NCBI RefSeq assembly: GCF_903969135.1 | Contig: NZ_LR824569.1 | Coordinates: forward strand, 5,105,001-5,169,000 | DNA from: Chryseobacterium sp. JV274 | GTDB lineage: Bacteria > Bacteroidota > Bacteroidia > Flavobacteriales > Weeksellaceae | DNA length: 64,000 bases | Reading direction: 5' to 3' | Shown: positions 45,168-54,206 of the stretch, in pieces | How positions within the stretch are numbered: position 1 is the stretch's first letter | Layout: each line of letters opens with the position of its first letter | Position numbers and translations under genes: made by a program | The notes under the pieces: model-generated | Databases searched by the model: none | What the model was told of the DNA's origin: nothing | The model's input: only the letters and a program-made list of their open reading frames with translations

Positions 45168-45509
45168 TTACAATTTACTGATTTCCCTTACTTCTACACT
45201 TCCCCCAAATAACAGGATAGGACATTCTTTACATAAAGCAGTCGCTTCTTCAATAGATTCCGCATTGATAAGCGTGTATCCCATGATAGATTCTTTAATC
45301 TCAGTGTAAGGACCATCAGAAATTATTCCGTCGGATTTTACAACCTGTCCTGTATTTTCCAGGCGGTTTCCTCTGTCTGCCAGTTTATTCTGCGCAGCAA
45401 TTCCTGTGATCCAGTTCATCCATTTCTGAGTGTTGGCCTGCATTTGTTCCGGTGATGTCTTGGGCATAGACTTGTAGTCTGCACGGAAGACTAATAAGAA
45501 TTCTTTCAT
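45168..45509 (-). CDS. YCII-related (DGPF-domain) protein
   Basis: A 113-residue protein from the ATG at 45509; the in-frame TTG at 45518 is less likely. Signs: EFLLVFRADYKSMPKTSPEQ, KWMNWITGIAAQNKLADRGN, ISDGPYTEIKESIMGYTLIN, EATALCKECPIL. The DGPY motif marks the DGPF branch usually found beside ECF42 sigma factors; it is first in the pair and probably co-transcribed. Confidence 0.88.
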   Translation of the reverse strand: MKEFLLVFRADYKSMPKTSPEQMQANTQKWMNWITGIAAQNKLADRGNRLENTGQVVKSDGIISDGPYTEIKESIMGYTLINAESIEEATALCKECPILLFGGSVEVREISKL

Positions 45510-45588
45510 TGTATTCAAATTTTTGATTCATCTTGATGACGACCAATTTTCCTTAATGGGGACAATTGTTTTAATATAAATATCAGAA

Positions 45589-46500
45589 TTATTTCAAATT
45601 CATAGTAGTTCTGAAAACACATACTGCATTTCCGGTAATACGGATGATATCGGGTTGGCTGTCTCTTACGCTAACTTGTACTTTTACTTCACCAATCCTG
45701 TTGATGGCTTCCCCTTGTTTTCCGGTAAATTCAAAAATATCAGCAGCAGTTTCTCTGATCTTGTTCTGAATAAGATAACCTCCCAGAGGACCATTTGCAT
45801 TTCCGGTAACCGGATCTTCGGAAATACCGATAGCGGGTGCAAACATCCTTCCATGGGTTAATATCTCTTTTTCATCTGTATCGAAAGTAAATACAAAATA
45901 TCCGTTACAGCCAATTTCTTTACTGAGCTTTGTCAAAGCAGCAAGATCAGGAACCAGATGATTTAAGGTCATATTGCTTTTAATACCGATTATTACTTTT
46001 GAATGTCCTGTAGAAGCGATCTGTACGGGACATTTTTCATCAAGATCATCCATTGTCAGTCCCAGGGCAAGCACAATTCTTTGGGTCATTGAAGTATCAA
46101 AAGCTGGGCTCAGCTCAAATTTTCCCTGTGTCATGGTGATGAGATAATCATTGTTTTCTCTTTCTATATGAATTGGTAATATTCCGATTTGTGTTTTGAT
46201 TTTAACGATGCAGGAATCCAGGTGGTCTTCCTGAGCTTTTGCGTAAAGCGCAGCAATGGTAGCGTGTCCGCAGGATGGAACTTCTGTAGTAGGGGTAAAA
46301 TATCTGACCTGATAATCAAAATTTTCTTTGGGATTATCAGACCTGAAAACAAATGCAGTTTCAGAATTATTAAGCTCTCTGGCAACGAGCTGCATTTCTT
46401 CAGACGTCATATTTTCAGCATTTAATACAACTCCTGCAGGATTTCCTTTGAATTTCTCTTTGGTAAAAGAATCAATTTGGTAGACGATAACTTCTTTCAT
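45589..46500 (-). CDS. PhzF-family isomerase-like protein
   Basis: A 303-residue protein from the ATG at 46500; the longer frame up to 46575 adds unrelated residues. Signs: VYQIDSFTKEKFKGNPAGVV, ELNNSETAFVF (catalytic Glu), VRYFTPTTEVPSCGHATIAA (PSCGHAT) and AIGISEDPVTGNANGPLGGY (DPVTG). The family includes PhzF of phenazine synthesis; no phenazine genes are seen here, so the substrate is unknown. Confidence 0.88.
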   Translation of the reverse strand: MKEVIVYQIDSFTKEKFKGNPAGVVLNAENMTSEEMQLVARELNNSETAFVFRSDNPKENFDYQVRYFTPTTEVPSCGHATIAALYAKAQEDHLDSCIVKIKTQIGILPIHIERENNDYLITMTQGKFELSPAFDTSMTQRIVLALGLTMDDLDEKCPVQIASTGHSKVIIGIKSNMTLNHLVPDLAALTKLSKEIGCNGYFVFTFDTDEKEILTHGRMFAPAIGISEDPVTGNANGPLGGYLIQNKIRETAADIFEFTGKQGEAINRIGEVKVQVSVRDSQPDIIRITGNAVCVFRTTMNLK

Positions 46501-46639
46501 ATGGGTGATTAAGTTTACTGTAAAAATACGGAATGAAACCGGTGATCCGATGCCTGTTTTATTGTCATTTGGCAAAAAAATAAATCAGAATCCGGAGATC
46601 CTGATTTATCAATTAGTGAATAGAAAATTTCAAGGTATT

Positions 46640-47041
46640 TTAATCCCACTTATTCTGGGTAGAAACTGCATATTTCCCGGCTCCTGTAAAGAAAAAGCTT
46701 AGACTTACCAGCATATAGATCACCAGTAATTCCAAAGCCCACCCACCGAATTCATTAAGTTTGAAAATATTAGCCGTCTGTGCAAGAATAGTGGCTGTGA
46801 AGCAATTGACTGCAAAAACTAATCCAGCCAGTCTGGCCCTGAATCCCACAATCAGCATAACAGGAGCTATAATTTCTCCTGCAAAGACCCCATATGCAAA
46901 GAAAGATGGTAAACCATGCATAGCCATCATATCCTTAATAAATCCAACTCCATGGATCAGTTTGCTGATTCCGTAAACCGACATGGGAAATCCGATGGCT
47001 ATTCTGCAGATAAGCATTCCTAAATCAATGTTCTTTTTCAT
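46640..47041 (-). CDS. DoxX-family membrane protein
   Basis: A 133-residue protein with four hydrophobic helices and DoxX-type segments (ICRIAIGFPMSVYGISKLIH, FFAYGVFAGEIIAPVMLIVG, RLAGLVFAVNCFTATILA). It starts 13 bases after the gene at 47055-47675, likely one transcript. The role of DoxX proteins is linked to redox or thiol stress in some bacteria, but is not fixed. Confidence 0.8.
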   Translation of the reverse strand: MKKNIDLGMLICRIAIGFPMSVYGISKLIHGVGFIKDMMAMHGLPSFFAYGVFAGEIIAPVMLIVGFRARLAGLVFAVNCFTATILAQTANIFKLNEFGGWALELLVIYMLVSLSFFFTGAGKYAVSTQNKWD

Positions 47042-47054
47042 TTCTTATAATTAT

Positions 47055-47675
47055 TTAAAAGTTATATTTTATAAATGCCCCGATATTTTCCAGGGTCTTT
47101 TTTCCGTTGTTAAACTGATCAAAATTGGAAGCGAGTCCATACATCATTTTATCTTGTTTTACACCAATTCTGATAAACTGGAGTCCTCTGGGATACCCAC
47201 TGTCATCCAGGTTTCCAATTGCCAGTACACTGAAATATCCTTTAAGGTTTTCTGTGAGATAAGGAGTATATTCAAATGATATAGACTGTTCCAGCGAAAA
47301 CCCTTTCTGGTAGGTAGTTCCAATAGAGTAGGAGAGAGAATAGCTGGACTGGATGATTTTGTATTGCAGATAAGCACTGAAAAATGCTCCTGGATTTTTC
47401 ATTCCAAATGCCGCATTGGCGCTAAGTCTTCTGGTAAAGCTATAAGCGAGGGTATTTCTGATAAAAAATATATTTTCTTTGTCTTTGGTGTATTCTGTAT
47501 CAAACAAAGTAAGATTGTTCAATTTCAGCTGTTCATTCAGTTGATAATTGACATTATGCATATAGGTATACGACCGATGTCCTAAAACAAGATCGGGAGT
47601 ATAGGAAAGTTTCTGTGCATTCAGATTCAGGGAAGCTGATGCAAGAGTTGTTATTGTGATGATTTTTGCCTTCAT
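47055..47675 (-). CDS. predicted outer-membrane beta-barrel protein
   Basis: A 206-residue protein with a signal peptide (IITITTLASASLNLNAQ) and alternating amphipathic strands, ending in ...AFIKYNF with the terminal aromatic residue typical of outer-membrane barrels. Segments such as LAYSFTRRLSANAAFG and GLQFIRIGVKQDKMMYG fit strands. Function unknown. Its Crp-type neighbour lies upstream. Confidence 0.65.
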   Translation of the reverse strand: MKAKIITITTLASASLNLNAQKLSYTPDLVLGHRSYTYMHNVNYQLNEQLKLNNLTLFDTEYTKDKENIFFIRNTLAYSFTRRLSANAAFGMKNPGAFFSAYLQYKIIQSSYSLSYSIGTTYQKGFSLEQSISFEYTPYLTENLKGYFSVLAIGNLDDSGYPRGLQFIRIGVKQDKMMYGLASNFDQFNNGKKTLENIGAFIKYNF

Positions 47676-47739
47676 ATTTCACTCATTAAATTCTGTGAGC
47701 AAAATTATTCGGGCTGGAACGGAATAAACTTAAGAAATC

Positions 47740-48342
47740 TTAAGAAAGGTCAAACAGGTGTTTTTTTCTAAGATAACTCAAGTATTCTACTGTGATTCCC
47801 AGATAGGAAGCAATCATGTATTGAGGAAAACGCTGCTCAATATTGCGGTAGGTTGTGACGAATGTCCGGTATTTAGTATAGGCATCAACCCTTGAATGCT
47901 CAAAAGTTCTTTCCTGTAACGTAACATACGCAGATTGCATTTTCAGGCGCCAGAATTCTGAAATGGCCGGAACTTCTTTGTATAATACTTCCAAATGACT
48001 TTTACTGATCTGTATAATCGTGGTATCTTCATTAGCCTGAATAAACATTCTTGAAGGTAATTCGCTCAGATAGCTGTACAGATCATTTACCCACCAGTTC
48101 TCAATACCTAACTGGGTGGTGTTTTCTTTTCCTTTTTCATCAATATGATAGGCGAACAGACTTCCCTTAGCAATGAAGCGCATGTGTCTGGAAACCTGTC
48201 CTTCACGAAGCAGATACTCTTTCTTTTTGAGCTGTATAATTTCTAATTTTGAAGTAATGCAATCAATATCCTTATCTTCTAAAGAAACGATTTCCTTAAA
48301 ATGTTCTATCAGCTGTAAAAGTATAGTATCTGTATCTGTCAT
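47740..48342 (-). CDS. Crp/Fnr-family regulator
   Basis: A 200-residue protein with a cyclic-nucleotide-binding-like domain (LREGQVSRHMRFIAKGSLFA, NTTQLGIENWWVNDLYSYL) and a C-terminal winged HTH-like end (RFPQYMIASYLGITVEYLSY, LRKKHLFDLS), shorter than in Crp. This form is common in Bacteroidota, often next to genes for redox or transport. It may control the barrel/DoxX pair 64 bases downstream. Confidence 0.85.
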   Translation of the reverse strand: MTDTDTILLQLIEHFKEIVSLEDKDIDCITSKLEIIQLKKKEYLLREGQVSRHMRFIAKGSLFAYHIDEKGKENTTQLGIENWWVNDLYSYLSELPSRMFIQANEDTTIIQISKSHLEVLYKEVPAISEFWRLKMQSAYVTLQERTFEHSRVDAYTKYRTFVTTYRNIEQRFPQYMIASYLGITVEYLSYLRKKHLFDLS

Positions 48343-48499
48343 GAGGTATTGAGTTCTGTTCCCAACGATTATGGTAAGGGCGAACTACGGGTGCAAATTT
48401 ACATAAATATTAAAAATTGCAGGAAGAACAAAGGCTTAACCTCAGTTGAAAGAACACAGTTGAAGTCAGAAATGATACTTTTTTAAGTAAAAAAAGAAT

Positions 48500-48937
48500 T
48501 TATCTGGCCTGTCCGATATCCAGTTTATCAAATTTCCCTTCTGCATTTTTATGGAATTTGAAGTAAGTCTGAAATGTTCCCCATTTTCCGGCTTTAAAAT
48601 TACCATATATGTTTTTTCCATCATTTTCTACGCGGTCTATGCTGAGAAACATCTCATTACCCAGAGCATTGGAGAAGAAAGATTTGAAATCTATGGAATT
48701 ACCGTCGTCTGTCATTGCAGGATTTTCTGTAAAGAAGCTATACCAGCTTTTATCACCGTTTTGTAAAGCTTCTATGGCTTTTTTTACTTCAGGGTCTGTT
48801 ATTTTTGATAAGTCCATTATTTGTTGTTTTTTTGAAAGTTGTGGTTCTTGATTTTGTTTTTTTTTGTTTGTGTTTTGTCCACAGGCTATACAGGAGAAGC
48901 CTGTCAGGAATATGATGATTAACTTATAGGCTCTCAT
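48500..48937 (-). CDS. lipoprotein, unknown
   Basis: A 145-residue protein with lipobox SCIAC at about 15-19, a low-complexity N/K/Q linker, then a compact domain (DPEVKKAIEALQNGDKSWYS, FFTENPAMTDDGNSIDFKSF, GKWGTFQTYFKFHKNAEGKF) of SnoaL/NTF2-like look. It follows the DoxX-like gene by 5 bases, so they form one unit. Confidence 0.65.
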   Translation of the reverse strand: MRAYKLIIIFLTGFSCIACGQNTNKKKQNQEPQLSKKQQIMDLSKITDPEVKKAIEALQNGDKSWYSFFTENPAMTDDGNSIDFKSFFSNALGNEMFLSIDRVENDGKNIYGNFKAGKWGTFQTYFKFHKNAEGKFDKLDIGQAR

Positions 48938-48942
48938 TGGTT

Positions 48943-49290
48943 TTAGCTTTTAAGAGGATGTTGCAGATAAATAATAAGCAGATTCAGACAAAGAAAAGGA
49001 AGTTCTATCATAGCACCTTTCAGGTCTTTATTTAAAAGCTGAAAACAGATAATCAAAAGGATGCCGGCTGCCATCAGAAAATTTCCCCAGACAAATGTTT
49101 TTGGAAATAAAATCATTACAGAAGCCAGTATAGTAAACGCTCCGTTGATCATAAGTCCTGTTTTGTCAAATCCCCATTTTCCGAACATTTCTGTCATTTC
49201 AGGTTTACCGGAAATCATAGCAATTCCTTGTTTGAAGCCCATAAAGACAGCAAATAGAATCAATGCAGAATTAATAATCTTTAGAATCAT
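48943..49290 (-). CDS. DoxX-like small membrane protein
   Basis: A 115-residue protein with four helices (ILKIINSALILFAVFMGFKQ, GLMINGAFTILASVMILFP, WGNFLMAAGILLIICFQLL, LPFLCLNLLIIYL). The GKWGFDKTGL loop is like DoxX-like relatives. First gene of a two-gene unit with the lipoprotein. Confidence 0.7.
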   Translation of the reverse strand: MILKIINSALILFAVFMGFKQGIAMISGKPEMTEMFGKWGFDKTGLMINGAFTILASVMILFPKTFVWGNFLMAAGILLIICFQLLNKDLKGAMIELPFLCLNLLIIYLQHPLKS

Positions 49291-49405
49291 TGATGTGTTT
49301 TTTATATTATTAATACAAATATCAATGAAATTAATGATATATCAATGGTGAAGTTTTCGGAATTTATTATAAATGAAAAAGATGTGGATTCTGTATGCTT
49401 TATTC

Positions 49406-49447
49406 TAAAAAGAAGACCACAATTTAACTTGTAAATTGTGGTCTTCT
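49406..49447 (-). terminator. terminator of the gene at 49469-49882
   Basis: A perfect 16-bp stem (AGAAGACCACAATTTA and complement) with a short loop; read on the minus strand it is followed by TTTTTAG. Confidence 0.75.
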
Positions 49448-49468
49448 ACAGCTTTAGAACCATTTAAA

Positions 49469-49882
49469 CTACGATTCTGTTTTCAAATAACCATAATGCA
49501 AAGCTGTTTCTTTTCCGAACAGGCTTGAGAAAATATTCTGAAACTCATGGATGTACCTGCACTTTATAGCGTTCCCATATATTTTCAGACCTTCCAGTAT
49601 TTTTCTGGAACTCAGGTCTATATCGTATTTTATAAAAGATTCCGGTCTTTCGTACCGTATACTCTTATCCGAACTGTACGTTCTTGAGAATCCCAGTTTT
49701 TCAAGCCATTCTTCTGTTATTTTAATAGGTCTGATAGAAGCTGCCGGGACTGAGATACTTTGAATATCATTTTCAATTTTAACAAAATAAGCCTGCTCGA
49801 CATTGTGAAAGATCTCGGAGATTATATAAATCTGATTATTATACTCCACCAAGTTCTTGATTTTTAAATCTGCTACGTTCAT
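49469..49882 (-). CDS. conserved Bacteroidota protein, unknown
   Basis: A 137-residue protein from the ATG at 49882, chosen because family members start M-x-x-x-DL-I-NLV. Signs: VADLKIKNLVEYNNQIYIIS, SIRPIKITEEWLEKLGFSRT. This family is frequent in Bacteroidota and their phages, without a known function. A GTACAAACAG-like upstream region holds no clear promoter. Confidence 0.6.
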   Translation of the reverse strand: MNVADLKIKNLVEYNNQIYIISEIFHNVEQAYFVKIENDIQSISVPAASIRPIKITEEWLEKLGFSRTYSSDKSIRYERPESFIKYDIDLSSRKILEGLKIYGNAIKCRYIHEFQNIFSSLFGKETALHYGYLKTES

Positions 49883-50079
49883 GATATTTTGATTTTTAGG
49901 TGATGATATAGTCCTGTACAAACAGCAAATACTATGCCCGGCATTACATTGTTGTACCCTGTTTTAGTGAAGGTTAGGTTAAATTTTTACTATAAAAAAT
50001 TAATAATATGTTAAAATAGTAGGCTCATAAGTGAATGATAGCATGTTGCCAAAAAAATGGATGTGGTATGTATGTGGTA

Positions 50080-51282
50080 CTAGTTTCTTGTTCTTGCTTT
50101 AGGTACTACATTGGCTGTGGCTAACAGAAGGGCTGTGATAACCGCTATGATAAGAATTCCTATGAAGACATTCCAGGAATAAGCATGAAGGAGATAACCG
50201 GTACCGCTGCCCAAAATACTTGAACCAAAATAGTAAAACAGCCAGTAAATAGAAGTGGCTGAAGATTTTCCGCGTTTGGCATACAATGCAGTCATCTGGC
50301 TGGCCATTGTGTGGGCTGCGAAAAAAGAAAGGGTAAAAAGACCGAGCCCGAAAATAAGAATATAAATATTTTCGGATAATAACAATGCCGCACCGGTGAG
50401 CATAAATAAAATAGAGCCTTTCAGGATATTGTTCATGGGAAATCTTCTGGAAAGACGGCCAACGATCATTGTTCCAAAGACCCCGAAAATATACATGAGA
50501 AAGATAAAAGCAATGATAAAGTGGCTTAATGAAAATGGTTTTGCTTCCAGTCTGAATGTCAGGTAATTATAAACACTCACAAAAACACCCATCAGTAAAG
50601 CTGCTGTACAATATAACCGAAGCATGTAAGGATTGGTCAGGAAAAACTTCATCTGTTTTACCTTAAGATGATAATCTGTTTTCTGTGGATTGAAAAACCT
50701 TGATTCCGGGAACAGTTTCCAGAATATAACTCCCAGAATGAAGCTTTCTATCCCTATAAAAAGTACCGCATTGCGCCATCCGAATTCACCGGCAAAAAGA
50801 GTCGCCATTATTCTTCCGCTCATTCCTCCGATGGTATTACCACTAAGATACATGCTGATAGCTGCCGGTACTGCCAGAGCATTCACTTCCTCTGTGAGAT
50901 AGGCCAGAGCAACCGCCGAAACTCCGGAAACAACAAAACCCTTCAGTACTCCGATAGCGATCAGGAGGCTTAAGCTCGGGATCCAGGTGGAAATAATGGT
51001 AAGTATGGCAGATGAAATCAATGAAAAGACCATCAGACCTTTTCTGGAATAGCTGTCTGCTTTAAAAGCAAAAAACAGTAATCCCAATGCCATACCTATT
51101 GTGGAGGAAGATACAAGAAGGGAAGTATCACCTACAGACACCCCGAACTGTTCTGCAGCCATAGGCAGCATCGGCTGGAAAAGATAAAGCTGAGCAAAAA
51201 CAGAAAGTCCCGAAAAGAAAATACAAAGTTTTATATATCGGAAACGTGAGCTTCCCTGACTGGCTTTTTCAGATGAATTCAT
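50080..51282 (-). CDS. MFS transporter
   Basis: A 400-residue protein with 12 predicted helices. The start is the ATG at 51282; the TTG 12 bases before is less likely. Signs: YLFQPMLPMAAEQFGVSVGD, GLLFFAFKADSYSRKGLMVF (loop 2-3 motif), GNTIGGMSGRIMATLFAGEF, GRLSRRFPMNN. The YLFQPMLP start and layout fit the YnfM-like arabinose-efflux branch of drug/sugar exporters. The AraC gene 115 bases upstream, same strand, may regulate it. Confidence 0.85.
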   Translation of the reverse strand: MNSSEKASQGSSRFRYIKLCIFFSGLSVFAQLYLFQPMLPMAAEQFGVSVGDTSLLVSSSTIGMALGLLFFAFKADSYSRKGLMVFSLISSAILTIISTWIPSLSLLIAIGVLKGFVVSGVSAVALAYLTEEVNALAVPAAISMYLSGNTIGGMSGRIMATLFAGEFGWRNAVLFIGIESFILGVIFWKLFPESRFFNPQKTDYHLKVKQMKFFLTNPYMLRLYCTAALLMGVFVSVYNYLTFRLEAKPFSLSHFIIAFIFLMYIFGVFGTMIVGRLSRRFPMNNILKGSILFMLTGAALLLSENIYILIFGLGLFTLSFFAAHTMASQMTALYAKRGKSSATSIYWLFYYFGSSILGSGTGYLLHAYSWNVFIGILIIAVITALLLATANVVPKARTRN

Positions 51283-51397
51283 GATTTTTTGCAATTAAAA
51301 TGCAGTGGTTAAACAGAAAAATTGAGTTCTGTAAATTTCCTGATTATTTTTCGGATTTAAAAATCATAATTTCAATCATATGTATTGGTGAAAAAAA

Positions 51398-52381
51398 TCA
51401 ATGCATCTGTAAACTGCTGATGTATTCTGAGGGAGTAATGCCCTCCATCTGTTTGAATACCCTGTTGAAAGTAGACTGATTTGAAAATCCCGCTTCGGTG
51501 TAAATATACATAAGAGTTACCTTCTCAATATCATTTTCAGTAAGCAGTCTTTTCACACACTCAATCCTGTGCATATTCAGATAATTATTGAAATTGGGAT
51601 ATCCCTTTACCCGGATTGATTTTGAGATATAACTGCTGTTGATATCCATTTCTGCAGAAAGTTTTGAAATATTGAAATTAACATCTTTATACAGCTGTTT
51701 TTCTCTCATTACAAGCTCAATTTTCTCAAACAACTCATCTGCAAAAGGAGCTTTTTCTGTTACAAGGATTGGCTGAACTTCCGGATTCAGAGCTTTCTCT
51801 TTAATTTCATGGTAAATTTCAACTCTTTTTATTTTGTCTTTAAAATAGATCAGAAGGGATATTACGGCTACATTAGAAACCATAAGGATTGTATCTGTAA
51901 TTCTTACATCATCCTGACTGTGCAGAGGGAAGTTAAAGCTGAAATTTTTTGAAATAAGATAGCCTGCAATAATATTCAATAATACAAATATGCTGTAGAT
52001 AAAGACGTATTTCCTCTGAAAGAAAACATATGCCGCCAGCGGAATCGGGATAAGCCAGACAAAACTTGCTATAGAATTGTTCCAGAAAGCCAGCATGATA
52101 TAAAAATTAAAAAGGGTTGCAATGATAATATAGGAATGTACCATTACATTTATTGAATACGTCTTACGTACAATGAGGTAAGTGTAGACCATTAAAAAAA
52201 GTCCTCCAAAAAGATACCAGGCCATTATTTTATCCGGGATGATAAAAGTAAATATCAAACCAAATACGGCAAGAATAACAGACATCAGAATGTTGTAATA
52301 ATATACCAGATGTTTTTTGTACTGTTCAATTTTTATGTCTTTTGCGGTATTCATTTGTGGTAACATATAATTTTTAATCAT
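51398..52381 (-). CDS. AraC-family regulator with N-terminal membrane domain
   Basis: A 327-residue protein (ATG at 52381; a further ATG 15 bases on is also possible). Six hydrophobic helices in the first ~190 residues (YYNILMSVILAVFGLIFTFI, WYLFGGLFLMVYTYLIV, VWLIPIPLAAYVFFQRKYVF) precede an AraC HTH (NFNISKLSAEMDINSSYISK, VTLMYIYTEAGFSNQSTFNR, VFKQMEGITPSEYI). Regulators of this build sense a membrane or envelope signal in Bacteroidota. It is divergent from the secreted gene at 52614. Confidence 0.85.
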   Translation of the reverse strand: MIKNYMLPQMNTAKDIKIEQYKKHLVYYYNILMSVILAVFGLIFTFIIPDKIMAWYLFGGLFLMVYTYLIVRKTYSINVMVHSYIIIATLFNFYIMLAFWNNSIASFVWLIPIPLAAYVFFQRKYVFIYSIFVLLNIIAGYLISKNFSFNFPLHSQDDVRITDTILMVSNVAVISLLIYFKDKIKRVEIYHEIKEKALNPEVQPILVTEKAPFADELFEKIELVMREKQLYKDVNFNISKLSAEMDINSSYISKSIRVKGYPNFNNYLNMHRIECVKRLLTENDIEKVTLMYIYTEAGFSNQSTFNRVFKQMEGITPSEYISSLQMH

Positions 52382-52494
52382 TTCAATTCGCTTTATAACA
52401 GTCAAATATCAAAAAATGACTATGATAAAATATTGATTGTTAGTTATTTGTGTTTTGATGAGCCGTTTCCGGGTTTTCATTGATTATTAAGGAA

Positions 52495-52521
52495 TTTGAT
52501 TTATCCGTGCAGATAACTTTG
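52495..52521 (+). promoter_or_regulatory. possible promoter of the secreted protein gene at 52614
   Basis: TAACTTTG (52514-52521) fully matches the Bacteroidota -7 box TAnnTTTG. A TTTG at 52495 is only 15 bases away, shorter than the usual 17-21, so the pairing is uncertain. Confidence 0.35.
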
Positions 52522-52613
52522 CACCAGCTAGCTCAACCAAGGTTTATTGATTACCTATCAATTGATCCACATGATTTATTCACCCCTTAATAATTTTAAA
52601 CAAATATACTAAA

Positions 52614-53459
52614 ATGAAGAAAATAAAATTAACTCTTGCCAGCATAATGATGAGCTTCTCAATAGCGGCATATTCCCAAGTAGGGATCAATACAGATTCC
52701 CCTAAAGTAACATTACATGTGGAAGGAAAACCAGATATTGCTACCATTCCTGATGGAGTAATGGCTCCCAGGGTAACGGGCGATCAACTGAAGGCGAAGG
52801 ATAACGTCTATCTGACTGAGCAGACAGGAGCTTTAGTCTATGTGACCCAAGCTGTGACGATGCCTTCTGTAAAAACGGCAAAGGTAGATAAAGCCGGCTA
52901 TTATATGTTCAATGGAACCACCTGGAAGTTTGCATTTGGAGGTAAAGACGACGATATTACAATTGGTGATCTAATTTACTATCATGGAAGCATTCCTGCA
53001 GGTACCTCCGGAGCGGGTACGTTGGCCAGTACCTATCTCTCTGATCTTCCCGTGCTGGGAGGTTTCTTAAGACTAGACGCTCAATTCAACAGCAGTTCAG
53101 CAGGTACAGGGTCAGCCACGACTTTTAATCCACGACTTTATAATGCAGGTACTTCAGACGTGAAAATCTGGGTTTCGGAAATGTCTACCCATACCGGTGA
53201 TTCTGACAACGGGAATATTAAACTGTCGCCAGGTGCCTACAGACAGTTTGATGACGGAGTTTATCTTACACAGACCCATAATGAGACGGTAACATTTGAT
53301 ATTACCATACAGGAACCGGAGCCAAGATGGTACAGAGTGTATTATGCATTCCGTGTAGACAACAAATCTACAACAGGAAGCAGTGATGCCACTACAACGG
53401 ATTCCAATACTTCTGATAACACAAGAGAATTGTTTCTATCTGTTCAGAGGTTATATTAA
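52614..53459 (+). CDS. secreted protein with flavobacterial VGINTDSP start
   Basis: A 281-residue protein with a signal peptide (KLTLASIMMSFSIAAYSQ) and the VGINTDSPKVTLHVEGKPD start also found in the C1q-like cluster at 16.5 kb. The C-terminal ~160 residues (DITIGDLIYYHGSIPAGTSG, SAGTGSATTFNPRLYNAGTS, RWYRVYYAFRVDNKSTTG) look beta-rich, without the C1q motif. Role unknown; probably extracellular. Confidence 0.65.
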   Translation: MKKIKLTLASIMMSFSIAAYSQVGINTDSPKVTLHVEGKPDIATIPDGVMAPRVTGDQLKAKDNVYLTEQTGALVYVTQAVTMPSVKTAKVDKAGYYMFNGTTWKFAFGGKDDDITIGDLIYYHGSIPAGTSGAGTLASTYLSDLPVLGGFLRLDAQFNSSSAGTGSATTFNPRLYNAGTSDVKIWVSEMSTHTGDSDNGNIKLSPGAYRQFDDGVYLTQTHNETVTFDITIQEPEPRWYRVYYAFRVDNKSTTGSSDATTTDSNTSDNTRELFLSVQRLY

Positions 53460-53554
53460 CAGAGCATTTTTCTATGATTCTAAAAACACATTGATTCTAT
53501 AAAAAAATAAACAGATCAACGGGTGAAAACTCTAATGAGATTTGTGTTTTTTCT

Positions 53555-53590
53555 GGGGCAGGAATAATAGGAGATTCCGGCCCCGTTTTT
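53555..53590 (+). terminator. terminator of the secreted protein gene
   Basis: GGGGC/GCCCC outer stem with GGAAT/ATTCC inner stem, then TTTTTT. It ends at the stop of the response regulator on the other strand. Confidence 0.7.
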
Positions 53591-54201
53591 TAATGCATCA
53601 TTTCGTAAGCCTTGATCAGTTCTGCAATATTGGCGACATCAAGCTTTTGAAAAATTCTCTTTTTGTAAGTACTCACGGTAGACATCTGGATATTAAGCCT
53701 GTTGGCAATTTCAAGATTTCCGTTTCCGTCGGCAAGAAGCTTAAAGATTTCATATTCACGGGATGACAGCTTTTCTACAGGATTGTTTCTTTTGTTTTGG
53801 ATAATAAGACCAATCAGTTCTGCAGGATAAAAATATCCTTTTTCAATCACTGTTTTCACTGCATTTTTGATTTCTTCCTCACTGCTTTGCTTATTCAGAT
53901 AACCTTCAGCACCCTCTCTGATATATTGGATGGCGACATCTTTATCATATCCTGAAAAGATAAGAATCTTGAGGTCATTCTGTATATTTTTAAGCTCCGG
54001 AATCATTTTTTTATACTGAGTTCCAGGCATATCAATGTCTAGAATAAGTAGGTCATAATGTGAACTGCCAAGCTTTTTTTTCACCTGGTCATAGTTTTCT
54101 GCAAAATCTATTTTCAACTCCGGATAAGCAGTTTCAAGAACCAGAGAGGTTCCTGCTCTTACTACATAATGATCATCAGCGATTAAAATTCTTTCATTCA
54201 T
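53590..54201 (-). CDS. NarL/LuxR-type response regulator
   Basis: A 203-residue protein: receiver (1-120; acidic ADD 8-10, phospho-acceptor Asp55 in LLILDIDMPG, Lys in YLNKQSS) and LuxR HTH (KLSSREYEIFKLLADGNGNL, EIANRLNIQMSTVSTYKKRI). The hybrid-type sensor gene ends 5 bases upstream, so they form an operon and pair. Confidence 0.9.
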   Translation of the reverse strand: MNERILIADDHYVVRAGTSLVLETAYPELKIDFAENYDQVKKKLGSSHYDLLILDIDMPGTQYKKMIPELKNIQNDLKILIFSGYDKDVAIQYIREGAEGYLNKQSSEEEIKNAVKTVIEKGYFYPAELIGLIIQNKRNNPVEKLSSREYEIFKLLADGNGNLEIANRLNIQMSTVSTYKKRIFQKLDVANIAELIKAYEMMH

Positions 54202-54206
54202 AGAGA

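Noticed and set aside
45589..46500. Phenazine biosynthesis locus
   Set aside because: Only a PhzF-family gene is present. Such genes are widespread outside phenazine clusters and no other phz gene is nearby.
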